Positions 1 to 5,677 are shown, numbered from the stretch's first letter. The stretch is 6,286 nucleotides of DNA from JAXDLW01 sp046262515 (GCA_046262515.1 JBHEMP010000010.1:1-6286); one strand, 5' to 3'. Numbers and translations are program-made. The notes: generated by a model not told the origin, from the letters alone.

Positions 1-1299
1 GAACCCGCCAAGGGCGTGCCGGTCAGGAAGATAACCGCTCTCCAGAACGACCTCGCGCTGGCCCTCGCTGCGCCCATCCGGATCCAGGCACCGATCCCCG
101 GGAAGTCCGCTGTCGGCCTCGAGGTGCCGAACAAGTCCAGCATGTTGGTCACCCTGCGCGAGATCATCCAGAGCCCCGCCTTCCAGCAGGGCAGCCAGCT
201 GCTTCCTCTCCCGATCGGCACCGACGTCAGCGGGCAGGCAATCGCGGGCGACCTGACCCGGATGCCCCACCTGCTGATCGCGGGCGCCACCGGCAGCGGC
301 AAGTCGGTGTGCGTAAACGCGCTGCTGGCGGGCTTCCTGCTCAAGCACACGCCAGATCAACTGCGCCTCGTCCTGATCGACCCCAAGCGGGTCGAGATGT
401 CCATGTACCGCGACCTGCCGCACCTCCTGGTCCCAGTGGTCACGGAGTCGGACCACGCGGTGGCCGCGCTGCGCTGGGCGGTGACGGAGATGGAGAACCG
501 CTACAAGCTCTTTGCATCGCACGCCGTCCGCAACATCGCGGGCTTCAACGCCAAGGCGCCGGAGGTCGGGCTTGAACCGGTGCCCTACATCGTCGTCATC
601 ATCGACGAGCTGGCGGACCTGATGATGGTCTCGGGGAACGAGGTGGAAGAGCTGATCTGCCGCATCGCGCAACTGGCCCGGGCGGTGGGGATCCACCTCG
701 TCGTCGCCACCCAACGGCCCTCGGCCGACATCATCACCGGGCTGATCAAGGCCAATATTCCGAGCCGGATCGCCTTCGCCGTCAGCTCAGGCATCGATTC
801 CCGCGTGGTCCTCGACGAGATGGGGGCTGAGAAGCTCCTTGGTCGCGGCGACATGCTGTACCTGCCGGTCGAGGCGGGGAAGCCCACCCGGATCCAGGGG
901 GTGATGGTCTCCGACCAGGAGCTCGAGGCCGTGGTGGAGCACTGGAAGGCGCAGGGCGCGCCAGCGTACCAGGAGGAGATCTTCAACCTGGTCAGTACCG
1001 TCAGCTGGGCGAAGGAGGGCAGCAAGCGCGACCCCATGTTCGAGCGCGCGGCACGGATCGTTGCCTCGGAGGGTCGGGCCGCCACCAGCCTGCTCCAGCG
1101 CAAGCTGTCCATCGGCTATACACGCGCCGCCCGCGTGATCGACCAGCTGGCGGAGTATGGCGTCGTCGGCCCATACGAGGGGAGCAAGTCCCGCGAGGTA
1201 CTGATGTCCCTGACGGACCTCGATGAGCTGTTCCACAAGCTGAACACCGGCGGCGAGGGCCCCCTGGAAGAGACCGAGGAGACCGAACCACCCTACTGA
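1..1299 (+). CDS. ftsK: DNA translocase FtsK/SpoIIIE, C-terminal part (5' truncated by window edge)
   Basis: This is the motor part of the septal DNA pump that moves chromosome ends through the division septum and activates dimer resolution at dif. The reading frame is open from base 1, so the gene starts upstream; the GTG at 16 lies inside conserved sequence (KITALQNDLALALAAP, then APIPGK) and is not the real start. What is visible is the end of the alpha domain, the RecA-like beta domain with Walker A GATGSGKS (283-306) and Walker B VVIIDELADLMM (about 589-627), the family motif ATQRPSADIITGLIKANIPSR (about 706-768), and GAEKLLGRGDMLYL. A C-terminal winged-helix gamma domain (about 1030-1215, including RAATSLLQRKLSIGYTRAAR) is the part that reads KOPS/SRS orientation signals. 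It ends in a short acidic tail. The N-terminal membrane domain and linker are outside the window. FtsK and SpoIIIE cannot be separated on this fragment. Confidence 0.97.
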   Translation, partial: EPAKGVPVRKITALQNDLALALAAPIRIQAPIPGKSAVGLEVPNKSSMLVTLREIIQSPAFQQGSQLLPLPIGTDVSGQAIAGDLTRMPHLLIAGATGSGKSVCVNALLAGFLLKHTPDQLRLVLIDPKRVEMSMYRDLPHLLVPVVTESDHAVAALRWAVTEMENRYKLFASHAVRNIAGFNAKAPEVGLEPVPYIVVIIDELADLMMVSGNEVEELICRIAQLARAVGIHLVVATQRPSADIITGLIKANIPSRIAFAVSSGIDSRVVLDEMGAEKLLGRGDMLYLPVEAGKPTRIQGVMVSDQELEAVVEHWKAQGAPAYQEEIFNLVSTVSWAKEGSKRDPMFERAARIVASEGRAATSLLQRKLSIGYTRAARVIDQLAEYGVVGPYEGSKSREVLMSLTDLDELFHKLNTGGEGPLEETEETEPPY

Positions 1300-1324
1300 C
1301 AGCCCCCCGGGCGGCGACCACGCC

Positions 1325-1339
1325 GGACTAGAATCGAGT
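1325..1339 (+). promoter_or_regulatory. 15-base element upstream of rodZ, copy 1 (possible promoter -10 region or operator)
   Basis: GGACTAGAATCGAGT lies in the ftsK-rodZ gap, 45 bases before the rodZ start, and recurs exactly at 5572-5586 upstream of rny. It contains TAGAAT (1329-1334), a good -10 hexamer, but no recognisable -35 sits 16-18 bases upstream. The inner 13 bases are also a near-palindrome, ACTaGA-A-TCgAGT. Either a promoter for the rodZ-yajQ-pgsA-pncC unit or a regulator site would fit. Confidence 0.45.
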
Positions 1340-1375
1340 GGGCGGCCCTCCCTCATTCGTCCGGGCTTTGCCCAC
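1338..1375 (+). other. Possible hairpin in the rodZ leader
   Basis: GTGGGC (1338-1343) can pair with GCCCAC (1370-1375), and inside it GCCC (1345-1348) can pair with GGGC (1363-1366). The loop is 14 bases, with a small asymmetric internal loop. The structure ends just before the purine-rich GGAAAAGGG that precedes the rodZ ATG, so it could influence ribosome access. No T-run follows, so it does not look like an intrinsic terminator for ftsK. GC-rich sequence gives such pairings easily, so support is weak. Confidence 0.25.
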
Positions 1376-1384
1376 GGAAAAGGG

Positions 1385-2116
1385 ATGCTAGGAAGCAAAC
1401 TCAAGCAGGCCCGAGAGGGCAGGCAGCTCAGTCTCCGCGAGATCGAATGGGCAACCAAGATCCGCGCGGAGTTCCTCCAGGCGCTGGAGGAGGAGAGGTT
1501 CGACGTGCTGCCGTCGAGCACCCACGCCAGGGGCTTCCTGCGTTCATACGCGCGGTACCTGGAGCTCGATCCCGAGCCGCTGGTGGAGGAGTACAACGCC
1601 GGCACCGCGAGGGAGATCGTCTCGACGCGCCCCGCTGTGCAGGCTCGCCGCCGCGATGTCACGGTCACGCCCGGGATGATCGTGGGCGCTGCCTTGTTGA
1701 TCCTGATTGGGATATTCGGCTTCTACCTGAAAACCCAGTTTGACAAATACCACGCCTCACGCGCGGCCGATACGCTGCCGTCGCCCGGACTCAGGCTCAG
1801 CGAGCTGCCCAGCCCGACGGCTTTCCCCACCCCCACCCTGTCGCCGAGTCCCAGTGCCGTGCCTGCCGGTGTGGCCGTCGTTGTCCGGCTCGACGCGGAC
1901 ACCTGGCTGCAGGTCGACGTGGATGGCAAGACGGAGCCACAGACAGGGAAAACGTTCCCGGCAGGGACCAGCCTCACCTTCAACGGCAGCCAGTCGGTGA
2001 AAATCGTCAGTGGCAAGGCATCGCACACATTTGTCGCGGTGAACGGCCGGCCCGAGAACCCGATGCCCCCGGTGGCCGGTGGCGCCGGCAACAAGACGTA
2101 TACGAGGGACACCTGA
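1385..2116 (+). CDS. RodZ-like membrane protein with cytoplasmic helix-turn-helix (YmfM type)
   Basis: This 243-residue protein resembles RodZ/YmfM, which links the MreB cytoskeleton to the membrane in rod-shaped bacteria. Residues about 2-70 form an Xre-type HTH of the RodZ class (LGSKLKQAREGRQLSLREIE, then GFLRSYARYLELDPEPLVEEY). A basic stretch (QARRRD, about 86-91) precedes one transmembrane helix at about 97-115. A Pro/Ser/Thr-rich linker follows (about 131-160, with repeated SP and TP), then an outside beta-rich domain of the DUF4115 type (about 162-226). The ATG at 1385 fits the normal HTH start; the purine-rich GGAAA at 1376-1380 is a weak ribosome site. Its stop overlaps the yajQ start by one base. 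The family assignment is firm from architecture. The role in cell shape is inferred, and no mreB is in view. It could instead act as a regulator. Confidence 0.88.
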   Translation: MLGSKLKQAREGRQLSLREIEWATKIRAEFLQALEEERFDVLPSSTHARGFLRSYARYLELDPEPLVEEYNAGTAREIVSTRPAVQARRRDVTVTPGMIVGAALLILIGIFGFYLKTQFDKYHASRAADTLPSPGLRLSELPSPTAFPTPTLSPSPSAVPAGVAVVVRLDADTWLQVDVDGKTEPQTGKTFPAGTSLTFNGSQSVKIVSGKASHTFVAVNGRPENPMPPVAGGAGNKTYTRDT

Positions 2117-2610
2117 TGGCAGACGCGAGTTTTGACGTGGTCAGCGAGTACGAGGCTCAGGAGATGGTGAACGCCGTCGACCAGGCCCAGCGAGAGATCG
2201 GCAACCGTTACGACTTCAAGGGCACCGACTCGTCCATGGAACTCAAGGAGAAGGAGAAGGAGATCGAACTCGAGGCCGACTCGGACTACAAGCTTGATGC
2301 GATGCTGGACATTCTCAAGAGCAAGCTGGTCAAGCGGTCGATCGATCTCAAGGTTCTGGACCCGCAGAAAGCGGAGCCTGCCGCCAGGGGCCGCGTCCGC
2401 CAGAAGGTCAAACTTCGGGCGGGCCTTTCGGATGACCTCGCCAGGGACGTTGTAAAGCGGATCAAAGCCGGCCTTCCCAAGCTGCAGTCACGTATCGAGG
2501 GCGACAAGGTGCGTGTCACCGGCAAGTCCAGGGACGACCTGCAGGCCGCGATCAAGCTGCTCCGCGAGGCCGAGCTGGAGGTTCCGCTGCAGTTCACCAA
2601 CTACCGCTGA
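2116..2610 (+). CDS. yajQ: YajQ family cyclic-di-GMP/nucleotide-binding protein
   Basis: This is a cytoplasmic protein of 164 residues, the usual YajQ length (about 163). It carries the family signatures: N-terminal ASFDVVSEYEAQEMVNAVDQ, then REIGNRYDFKGTDSSMEL, then a second half with KLRAGLSDDLARDVVKRIK and VRVTGKSRDDLQAAI, and the typical end PLQFTNYR. The fold is two ferredoxin-like halves. In Xanthomonas a YajQ protein binds cyclic di-GMP and works with a transcription factor; in most bacteria the function is not settled, so that role should not be assumed here. GAGGGA at 2104-2109 is a good ribosome site six bases before the ATG. The start overlaps the rodZ stop and the stop overlaps the pgsA start, each as TGATG, which implies translational coupling. 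Its place between rodZ and pgsA is not the usual Firmicutes layout. Confidence 0.95.
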   Translation: MADASFDVVSEYEAQEMVNAVDQAQREIGNRYDFKGTDSSMELKEKEKEIELEADSDYKLDAMLDILKSKLVKRSIDLKVLDPQKAEPAARGRVRQKVKLRAGLSDDLARDVVKRIKAGLPKLQSRIEGDKVRVTGKSRDDLQAAIKLLREAELEVPLQFTNYR

Positions 2611-3269
2611 TGCAGGGCGGCGGCGCGGCCGAGGAAACCACCGTCGCGCTGCCCACCGAAACGGCTACGCTGGCCTCCGTGAGTAAGGCCGTCCCAGGCC
2701 GACCGGCAGCCGAGGCCGGCGCGACCCATAACCCGAACGTCAACCTGCCCAACGCGCTTACCATCCTCAGGCTCCTGCTGATCCCGGCCATCCTCTTCAG
2801 CTTCGATGGGCGCTTCGCGCGCCACCAGCTGGTCGCGTTCGCGCTCTTCGTGGCGGCCTCGATATCCGACACGCTGGACGGCCGGATCGCGCGCCGCCAG
2901 GCCCAGGTGACCACCGTCGGCAAGTTCCTGGATCCCCTGGCGGACAAGCTCCTGATCCTGGCCGTCCTCGCGGCGCTCGTCCAGGACAGCCTCCTGCCGG
3001 CCTGGGTGGTGGTCGTGATCGTCGGTCGAGAGCTGCTCATCACCGGCCTGCGCACCATCGGCGCGGCGCAGGGGCTGATCATCGCCGCCACGCCCTTCGG
3101 CAAGACAAAGACAATCAGCCAGATGCTGGCGGTCGGGTTGCTGATGTTGCAGCGCCCGTATCCGCGGCTGGGCAGCCTGGCCGGCGTAGTCGTCGCCATC
3201 GCCGTCCTCTTCACCGTCTTCTCTGGACTTGATTACCTATGGCGGTATCGCCGCCTCCTGTATCGATAG
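2610..3269 (+). CDS. pgsA: CDP-diacylglycerol--glycerol-3-phosphate 3-phosphatidyltransferase (PGP synthase)
   Basis: It makes phosphatidylglycerol phosphate from CDP-diacylglycerol and glycerol-3-phosphate, the committed step to phosphatidylglycerol and cardiolipin, in the cytoplasmic membrane. The CDP-alcohol phosphotransferase motif D-x2-DG-x2-AR-x8-G-x3-D-x3-D is complete (D87, D90, G91, A94, R95, G104, D108, D112, counted from the ATG at 2610). PgsA-specific features are also present: NLPNALTILRLLLIP near the start, GRELLITGLR, and the GKTKTISQM stretch after it. There are several hydrophobic helices. The conserved part begins only near residue 44, so about 43 residues at the N-terminus are extra, polar and Ala/Gly-rich. 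Starting at 2610 gives a one-base overlap with the yajQ stop but no Shine-Dalgarno; a GTG at 2679 is an alternative start. The enzyme call is firm and the start is uncertain. Confidence 0.95.
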   Translation: MQGGGAAEETTVALPTETATLASVSKAVPGRPAAEAGATHNPNVNLPNALTILRLLLIPAILFSFDGRFARHQLVAFALFVAASISDTLDGRIARRQAQVTTVGKFLDPLADKLLILAVLAALVQDSLLPAWVVVVIVGRELLITGLRTIGAAQGLIIAATPFGKTKTISQMLAVGLLMLQRPYPRLGSLAGVVVAIAVLFTVFSGLDYLWRYRRLLYR

Positions 3270-3283
3270 TGCGGCCCAAGTAG

Positions 3284-3769
3284 ATGCTGGAGGGAAGTTC
3301 GCTCAGCCCGGTGCTGGCACCGCTGCAGGCCATCCTCAAGGAGCGGGCGCTGACCATCTGTGCCGCCGAGTCGTGCACGGGCGGGCTGATATGTGCGGCC
3401 CTGACTGACCTGCCGGGCTCATCGGAGTATTTCCTCGGCGGCGTGGTCACCTACGCCAACGATGCCAAAATGGGCCAGCTCGGGGTCCGAAGTGAAACCC
3501 TCGAGACACATGGAGCAGTCAGCCGGGAGGTCGCAGAAGAGATGGCCGTCGGCGTCCGCAACAGCTTCGGGGCGGACGTCGGGATCAGCGTCACAGGTGT
3601 TGCCGGCCCGGGCTCCGAAGGCAGCAAACCCGCCGGGCTGACCTTCATCGGTTGCGCCATCGGTGAAAGGCTGGAGGTACGGCAATTCAATTGGATCGGC
3701 GGGAGGGCGTCCAACCGCGTCGCCAGCGTGGAAGCCGCGCTTGCCCTCGCTGCAGAAATATTGTCCTAG
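3284..3769 (+). CDS. pncC: Nicotinamide-nucleotide amidase, stand-alone CinA C-terminal domain (PncC)
   Basis: PncC enzymes deamidate nicotinamide mononucleotide to nicotinate mononucleotide, recycling the NMN released by NAD-dependent DNA ligase. The protein has 161 residues and is only the CinA C-terminal domain. Visible motifs are AAESCTGG with the conserved serine (residues 27-34), YFLGGVVTYANDAK (49-62), the SVTGVAGPG loop (102-110) and SKPAGLTFIG (114-123). The N-terminal molybdopterin-binding-like domain of full CinA is absent, with no remnant between pgsA and this gene. It lies 14 bases after pgsA and just upstream of recA, the classical cinA position. The ATG at 3284 has no clear Shine-Dalgarno. 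A GTG at 3311 in the same frame lies 14 bases after GGAGGGAA (3289-3296), which is too far to be convincing, so the start may be slightly off. Amidase activity is inferred from family. Confidence 0.92.
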   Translation: MLEGSSLSPVLAPLQAILKERALTICAAESCTGGLICAALTDLPGSSEYFLGGVVTYANDAKMGQLGVRSETLETHGAVSREVAEEMAVGVRNSFGADVGISVTGVAGPGSEGSKPAGLTFIGCAIGERLEVRQFNWIGGRASNRVASVEAALALAAEILS

Positions 3770-3812
3770 CAACACCACGAAACAGTGTATAGTAGCCACG
3801 AAGAGGGGGCTG

Positions 3813-3821
3813 TGCTAATAT
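3813..3821 (+). promoter_or_regulatory. recA promoter, extended -10 element
   Basis: TGCTAATAT matches an extended -10 (TG-n-TAATAT, hexamer at 3816-3821). A weak -35 candidate, TAGCCA (3793-3798), lies 17 bases upstream and matches TTGACA at four of six positions. Transcription would then start near 3828, inside the LexA box that follows directly, giving a leader of about 40 bases before the recA ATG. This is read from sequence alone. Confidence 0.6.
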
Positions 3822-3835
3822 CGAACAAACGTTCG
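3822..3835 (+). promoter_or_regulatory. LexA/SOS box controlling recA
   Basis: CGAACAAACGTTCG fits the Gram-positive-type LexA box CGAAC-RNRY-GTTCG at every position and has perfect 5-base arms around AAAC. It abuts the -10 hexamer and covers the predicted transcription start, so bound LexA would block RNA polymerase until RecA filaments trigger LexA self-cleavage after DNA damage. It is flanked by TGTGC (3811-3815) and its inverse GCACA (3837-3841), which may be chance. No lexA gene is in the window. Confidence 0.93.
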
Positions 3836-3867
3836 GGCACACGTCCAAGTACGAAGGGGAGCACCTA

Positions 3868-5007
3868 ATGAGCAAGCAGAGCGAGCCGACCAGGGACCAG
3901 ACTCTCGACACCGCCCTGGCGGCGATCGAAAAGAGCTACGGGAAGGGCGCGATTATGCGCCTGGGCGATGCGCCCGCGCACCACAACATCGAGGTTGTCC
4001 CCACCGGGGCTGTGACCCTGGACCTGGCGCTGGGCATCGGAGGCGTGCCGCGGGGTCGCATCATCGAGATCTACGGCCCCGAATCCAGCGGCAAGACGAC
4101 GCTGGCGCTCCACGTCATCGCGGAGGCCCAGAAGCTGGGGGGCGTGGCGGCCTTCATCGACGCCGAGCACGCGCTTGACCCGCTCTACGCGGCGCGCATC
4201 GGGGTCAACACCGATGATCTCCTCGTTTCTCAGCCGGACACGGGGGAGCAGGCCCTGGAGATCGTGGACGTGCTGGTGCGAAGCCAGGCGGTGGACGTCG
4301 TCGTTGTTGACTCGGTTGCCGCCCTGGTCCCCAAGGCGGAGATCGAGGGCGAGATGGGCGATAGCCACGTCGGGCTGCAGGCCAGGCTGATGAGCCAGGC
4401 GCTGCGCAAACTGACGGGCGCGATATCCAAGTCGCACACCTCGGTCGTCTTCATCAACCAGTTGCGGGAGAAGATTGGTGTCATGTTCGGTAGCCCCGAG
4501 GTCACCACCGGGGGCCGGGCGCTGAAGTTCTACGCCTCGGTACGCCTGGACGTGAGGAAGATCGACACCATCAAGAGTGGCCTCGACGTCGTCGGGTCGC
4601 GAGTGAAGGTCAAGGTGGTGAAGAACAAGGTAGCGCCCCCCTTCCGGTCGGCGGAGTTCGACATCCTCTACAACGAGGGTATCTCCTATATGGGGAGCGT
4701 GATCGACGCAGGCATCGAAGCCAACATAATCGACAAGCAGGGCTCCTGGTTCTCCTACGGCGACGATCGCCTCGGCCAGGGCCGTGACAACGTTCGCGAC
4801 TTCCTCAAGGCCCACTCTGAGGTGACAGACCAGATCGTGGCGGAGCTGCGGACGCGACTGACCAACCCGTCGGCGCGGTCCGTCGCCGAGGCTGCCGCGG
4901 CGGCTGCCGCCTCCGAAGCCGGCAAGCCAACGGTTGACGTTGGCACGTCTGCCGCGGTCGATGGCGGAGCGGCCGAGAAAGTCACCGCGGCGCCGACGAC
5001 CGCCTGA
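3868..5007 (+). CDS. recA: Recombinase RecA
   Basis: RecA forms filaments on single-stranded DNA, drives strand exchange in homologous recombination and stimulates LexA self-cleavage. All core elements are present: Walker A GPESSGKT (residues 70-77), the catalytic glutamate in FIDAEHALDP (E100), Walker B VVVVDSVAAL (about 144-153), loop L1 (about 158-167, EIEGEMGDSH), loop L2 beginning at FINQLREKIGVMFGSPE (195-211), and the C-terminal domain with GSWFSYGDDRLGQGRDNVR (292-310). The length is 379 residues, with no intein. The tail after about 338 is alanine-rich (a run of seven Ala at 342-348) with only five acidic residues, unlike the strongly acidic tail of E. coli RecA. The ATG at 3868 follows AAGGGGAG (3854-3861) with six bases of spacing. 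It appears to have its own SOS-controlled promoter, with a hairpin downstream before recX. Confidence 0.99.
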   Translation: MSKQSEPTRDQTLDTALAAIEKSYGKGAIMRLGDAPAHHNIEVVPTGAVTLDLALGIGGVPRGRIIEIYGPESSGKTTLALHVIAEAQKLGGVAAFIDAEHALDPLYAARIGVNTDDLLVSQPDTGEQALEIVDVLVRSQAVDVVVVDSVAALVPKAEIEGEMGDSHVGLQARLMSQALRKLTGAISKSHTSVVFINQLREKIGVMFGSPEVTTGGRALKFYASVRLDVRKIDTIKSGLDVVGSRVKVKVVKNKVAPPFRSAEFDILYNEGISYMGSVIDAGIEANIIDKQGSWFSYGDDRLGQGRDNVRDFLKAHSEVTDQIVAELRTRLTNPSARSVAEAAAAAAASEAGKPTVDVGTSAAVDGGAAEKVTAAPTTA

Positions 5008-5016
5008 GGTCAGTAC

Positions 5017-5053
5017 GGGAGGGGCGGCAGGCCACGTCGCCTGCCGCCCTCCC
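5017..5053 (+). other. Strong GC-rich hairpin between recA and recX
   Basis: The left arm (5017-5032) and right arm (5039-5053) form 15 base pairs with a single bulged G in the left arm; the 11 pairs nearest the loop can be unbroken, and the loop is CACGTC. It begins nine bases after the recA stop and ends directly before the recX ribosome site GGAAG (5054-5058). No T-run follows, so it is not a standard intrinsic terminator. In E. coli a terminator between recA and recX lets only a minority of transcripts continue, and this hairpin could serve the same end by attenuation, RNA processing or limiting ribosome access. Confidence 0.75.
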
Positions 5054-5063
5054 GGAAGTAACC

Positions 5064-5561
5064 ATGCCACCGCGGCTGCCGCCGTCCGACCCTGGGGACT
5101 TGGATGCCGCCTTTGAAAAGGCGGTCCGCGTTCTCAACGCGGCCTCTCAGACCCGGGCCCGTCTCTACGCCAAGCTCATCCGTGCGGGTTACTCCGCGGA
5201 GGCGGCGGAAGGCGCCTGCGCGCGGGCACTCGCGCTCGGTTACGTCAATGATGGCGCCTACGCCCGGTCCGTCGTCGAGCGCCGGGTTCAGCAAGGCAGG
5301 GGGCGAGCCGTGATCAGCCGAGAACTGGCCCACAAAGGCCTGGACGGCGAAACCGTCTTCGAGGCGATGGTCATGGTGGACCCGGAGACTGAATTCGCGT
5401 CTGCGCGGGAGCTGGCATCGAGGTTGAACCGGCGGCACGCCGGGGTCACCCCGGAACGACGACGCCAGAAAGTCCTCGCTGCCCTGGCACGCCGCGGCTT
5501 CTCGGGCGGCGTTTCCCGCGCCGCCTTCGAGGCGTGCGAGCGGGCTGAGCCGCTTCAATAA
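5064..5561 (+). CDS. recX: Regulatory protein RecX
   Basis: RecX binds RecA filaments and limits their growth and activity, which avoids harmful recombination. The protein has 165 residues, a usual length, and is built of helical repeats. It begins the family core with AFEKAVRVLNAASQTRARLYAKLIRAGYS (about 16-44). The typical ALALGYVNDGAYARSVVERR (about 55-74) follows, then GRAVISRELAHKGLD, and a last repeat RRRQKVLAALARRGFSGGVSRAAFE. Conservation is lower than for RecA, as is normal in this family, but the position directly after recA supports the call. The ATG at 5064 follows GGAAG (5054-5058) with five bases of spacing, immediately after the intergenic hairpin. I see no separate promoter in the 56-base gap, so it is probably expressed by readthrough from the SOS-controlled recA promoter. 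Confidence 0.93.
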   Translation: MPPRLPPSDPGDLDAAFEKAVRVLNAASQTRARLYAKLIRAGYSAEAAEGACARALALGYVNDGAYARSVVERRVQQGRGRAVISRELAHKGLDGETVFEAMVMVDPETEFASARELASRLNRRHAGVTPERRRQKVLAALARRGFSGGVSRAAFEACERAEPLQ

Positions 5562-5571
5562 GACAGCTTCG

Positions 5572-5588
5572 GGACTAGAATCGAGTCC
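5572..5588 (+). promoter_or_regulatory. 15-base element upstream of rny, copy 2, within a 17-base near-palindrome
   Basis: GGACTAGAATCGAGT (5572-5586) is identical to 1325-1339. Here it extends to a near-perfect dyad, GGACTAGA-A-TCGAGTCC, with seven of eight positions paired. It contains TAGAAT (5576-5581) as a possible -10; upstream TTCAAT (5554-5559) is a poor -35. Further AGTCC (5596-5600) and GGACT (5629-5633) copies lie close by. It may be the rny promoter, a repressor operator, or both. Confidence 0.45.
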
Positions 5589-5601
5589 TTGACTTAGTCC
5601 A

Positions 5602-5630
5602 CCCTGGCGCCCACTTTGAGCGCGCCGGGG
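5602..5630 (+). other. Hairpin in the recX-rny gap (probable rny 5' leader)
   Basis: CCCTGGCGC (5602-5610) pairs with GCGCCGGGG (5622-5630): nine pairs including one G-T, around an 11-base loop. The bases after it (ACTGAAAAAC) hold no T-run, so a canonical terminator for recX is unlikely. If transcription starts at the TAGAAT element just upstream, the hairpin would lie in the rny mRNA leader, ending 47 bases before the start codon. A role in mRNA stability or control is possible but unproven. Confidence 0.5.
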
Positions 5631-5677
5631 ACTGAAAAACTAAGGCACCTTCACAACTGAAAATGAGGTGACACAAC

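Noticed and set aside
1312..1325. Small hairpin CGGCG-acca-CGCCG after ftsK as a terminator
   Set aside because: It has only five pairs and no T-run follows; the match is easily produced by GC-rich sequence.
787..1668. A 293-codon - strand frame crossing the ftsK end, the gap and the rodZ start
   Set aside because: It overlaps two well-supported genes on the other strand, resembles no known family and runs through the likely promoter region.
2594..3214. A 206-codon - strand frame opposite pgsA
   Set aside because: It is a shadow of pgsA, with no motif or start signal of its own.
3761..3793. Alternative recA promoter TTGTCC ... TATAGT
   Set aside because: The hexamers are 21 bases apart, too far for a standard sigma-70-type promoter; the extended -10 beside the SOS box is a better candidate.
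4891..4914. Alanine-codon run in the recA tail as a functional DNA repeat
   Set aside because: It consists of mixed GCN codons (gct, gcc, gcg) in frame and is explained by the alanine-rich protein tail.
3865..5070. A 401-codon open frame on the - strand opposite recA
   Set aside because: It mirrors recA almost exactly. Long antisense frames are expected opposite GC-rich genes, and its translation is low-complexity (Arg, Asp, Val, Leu, His) with no recognisable domain.
5589..5617. TTGACT (5589-5594) as the -35 of an rny promoter
   Set aside because: The bases 17 downstream (CACTTT) do not resemble a -10, and the region is taken up by the hairpin.
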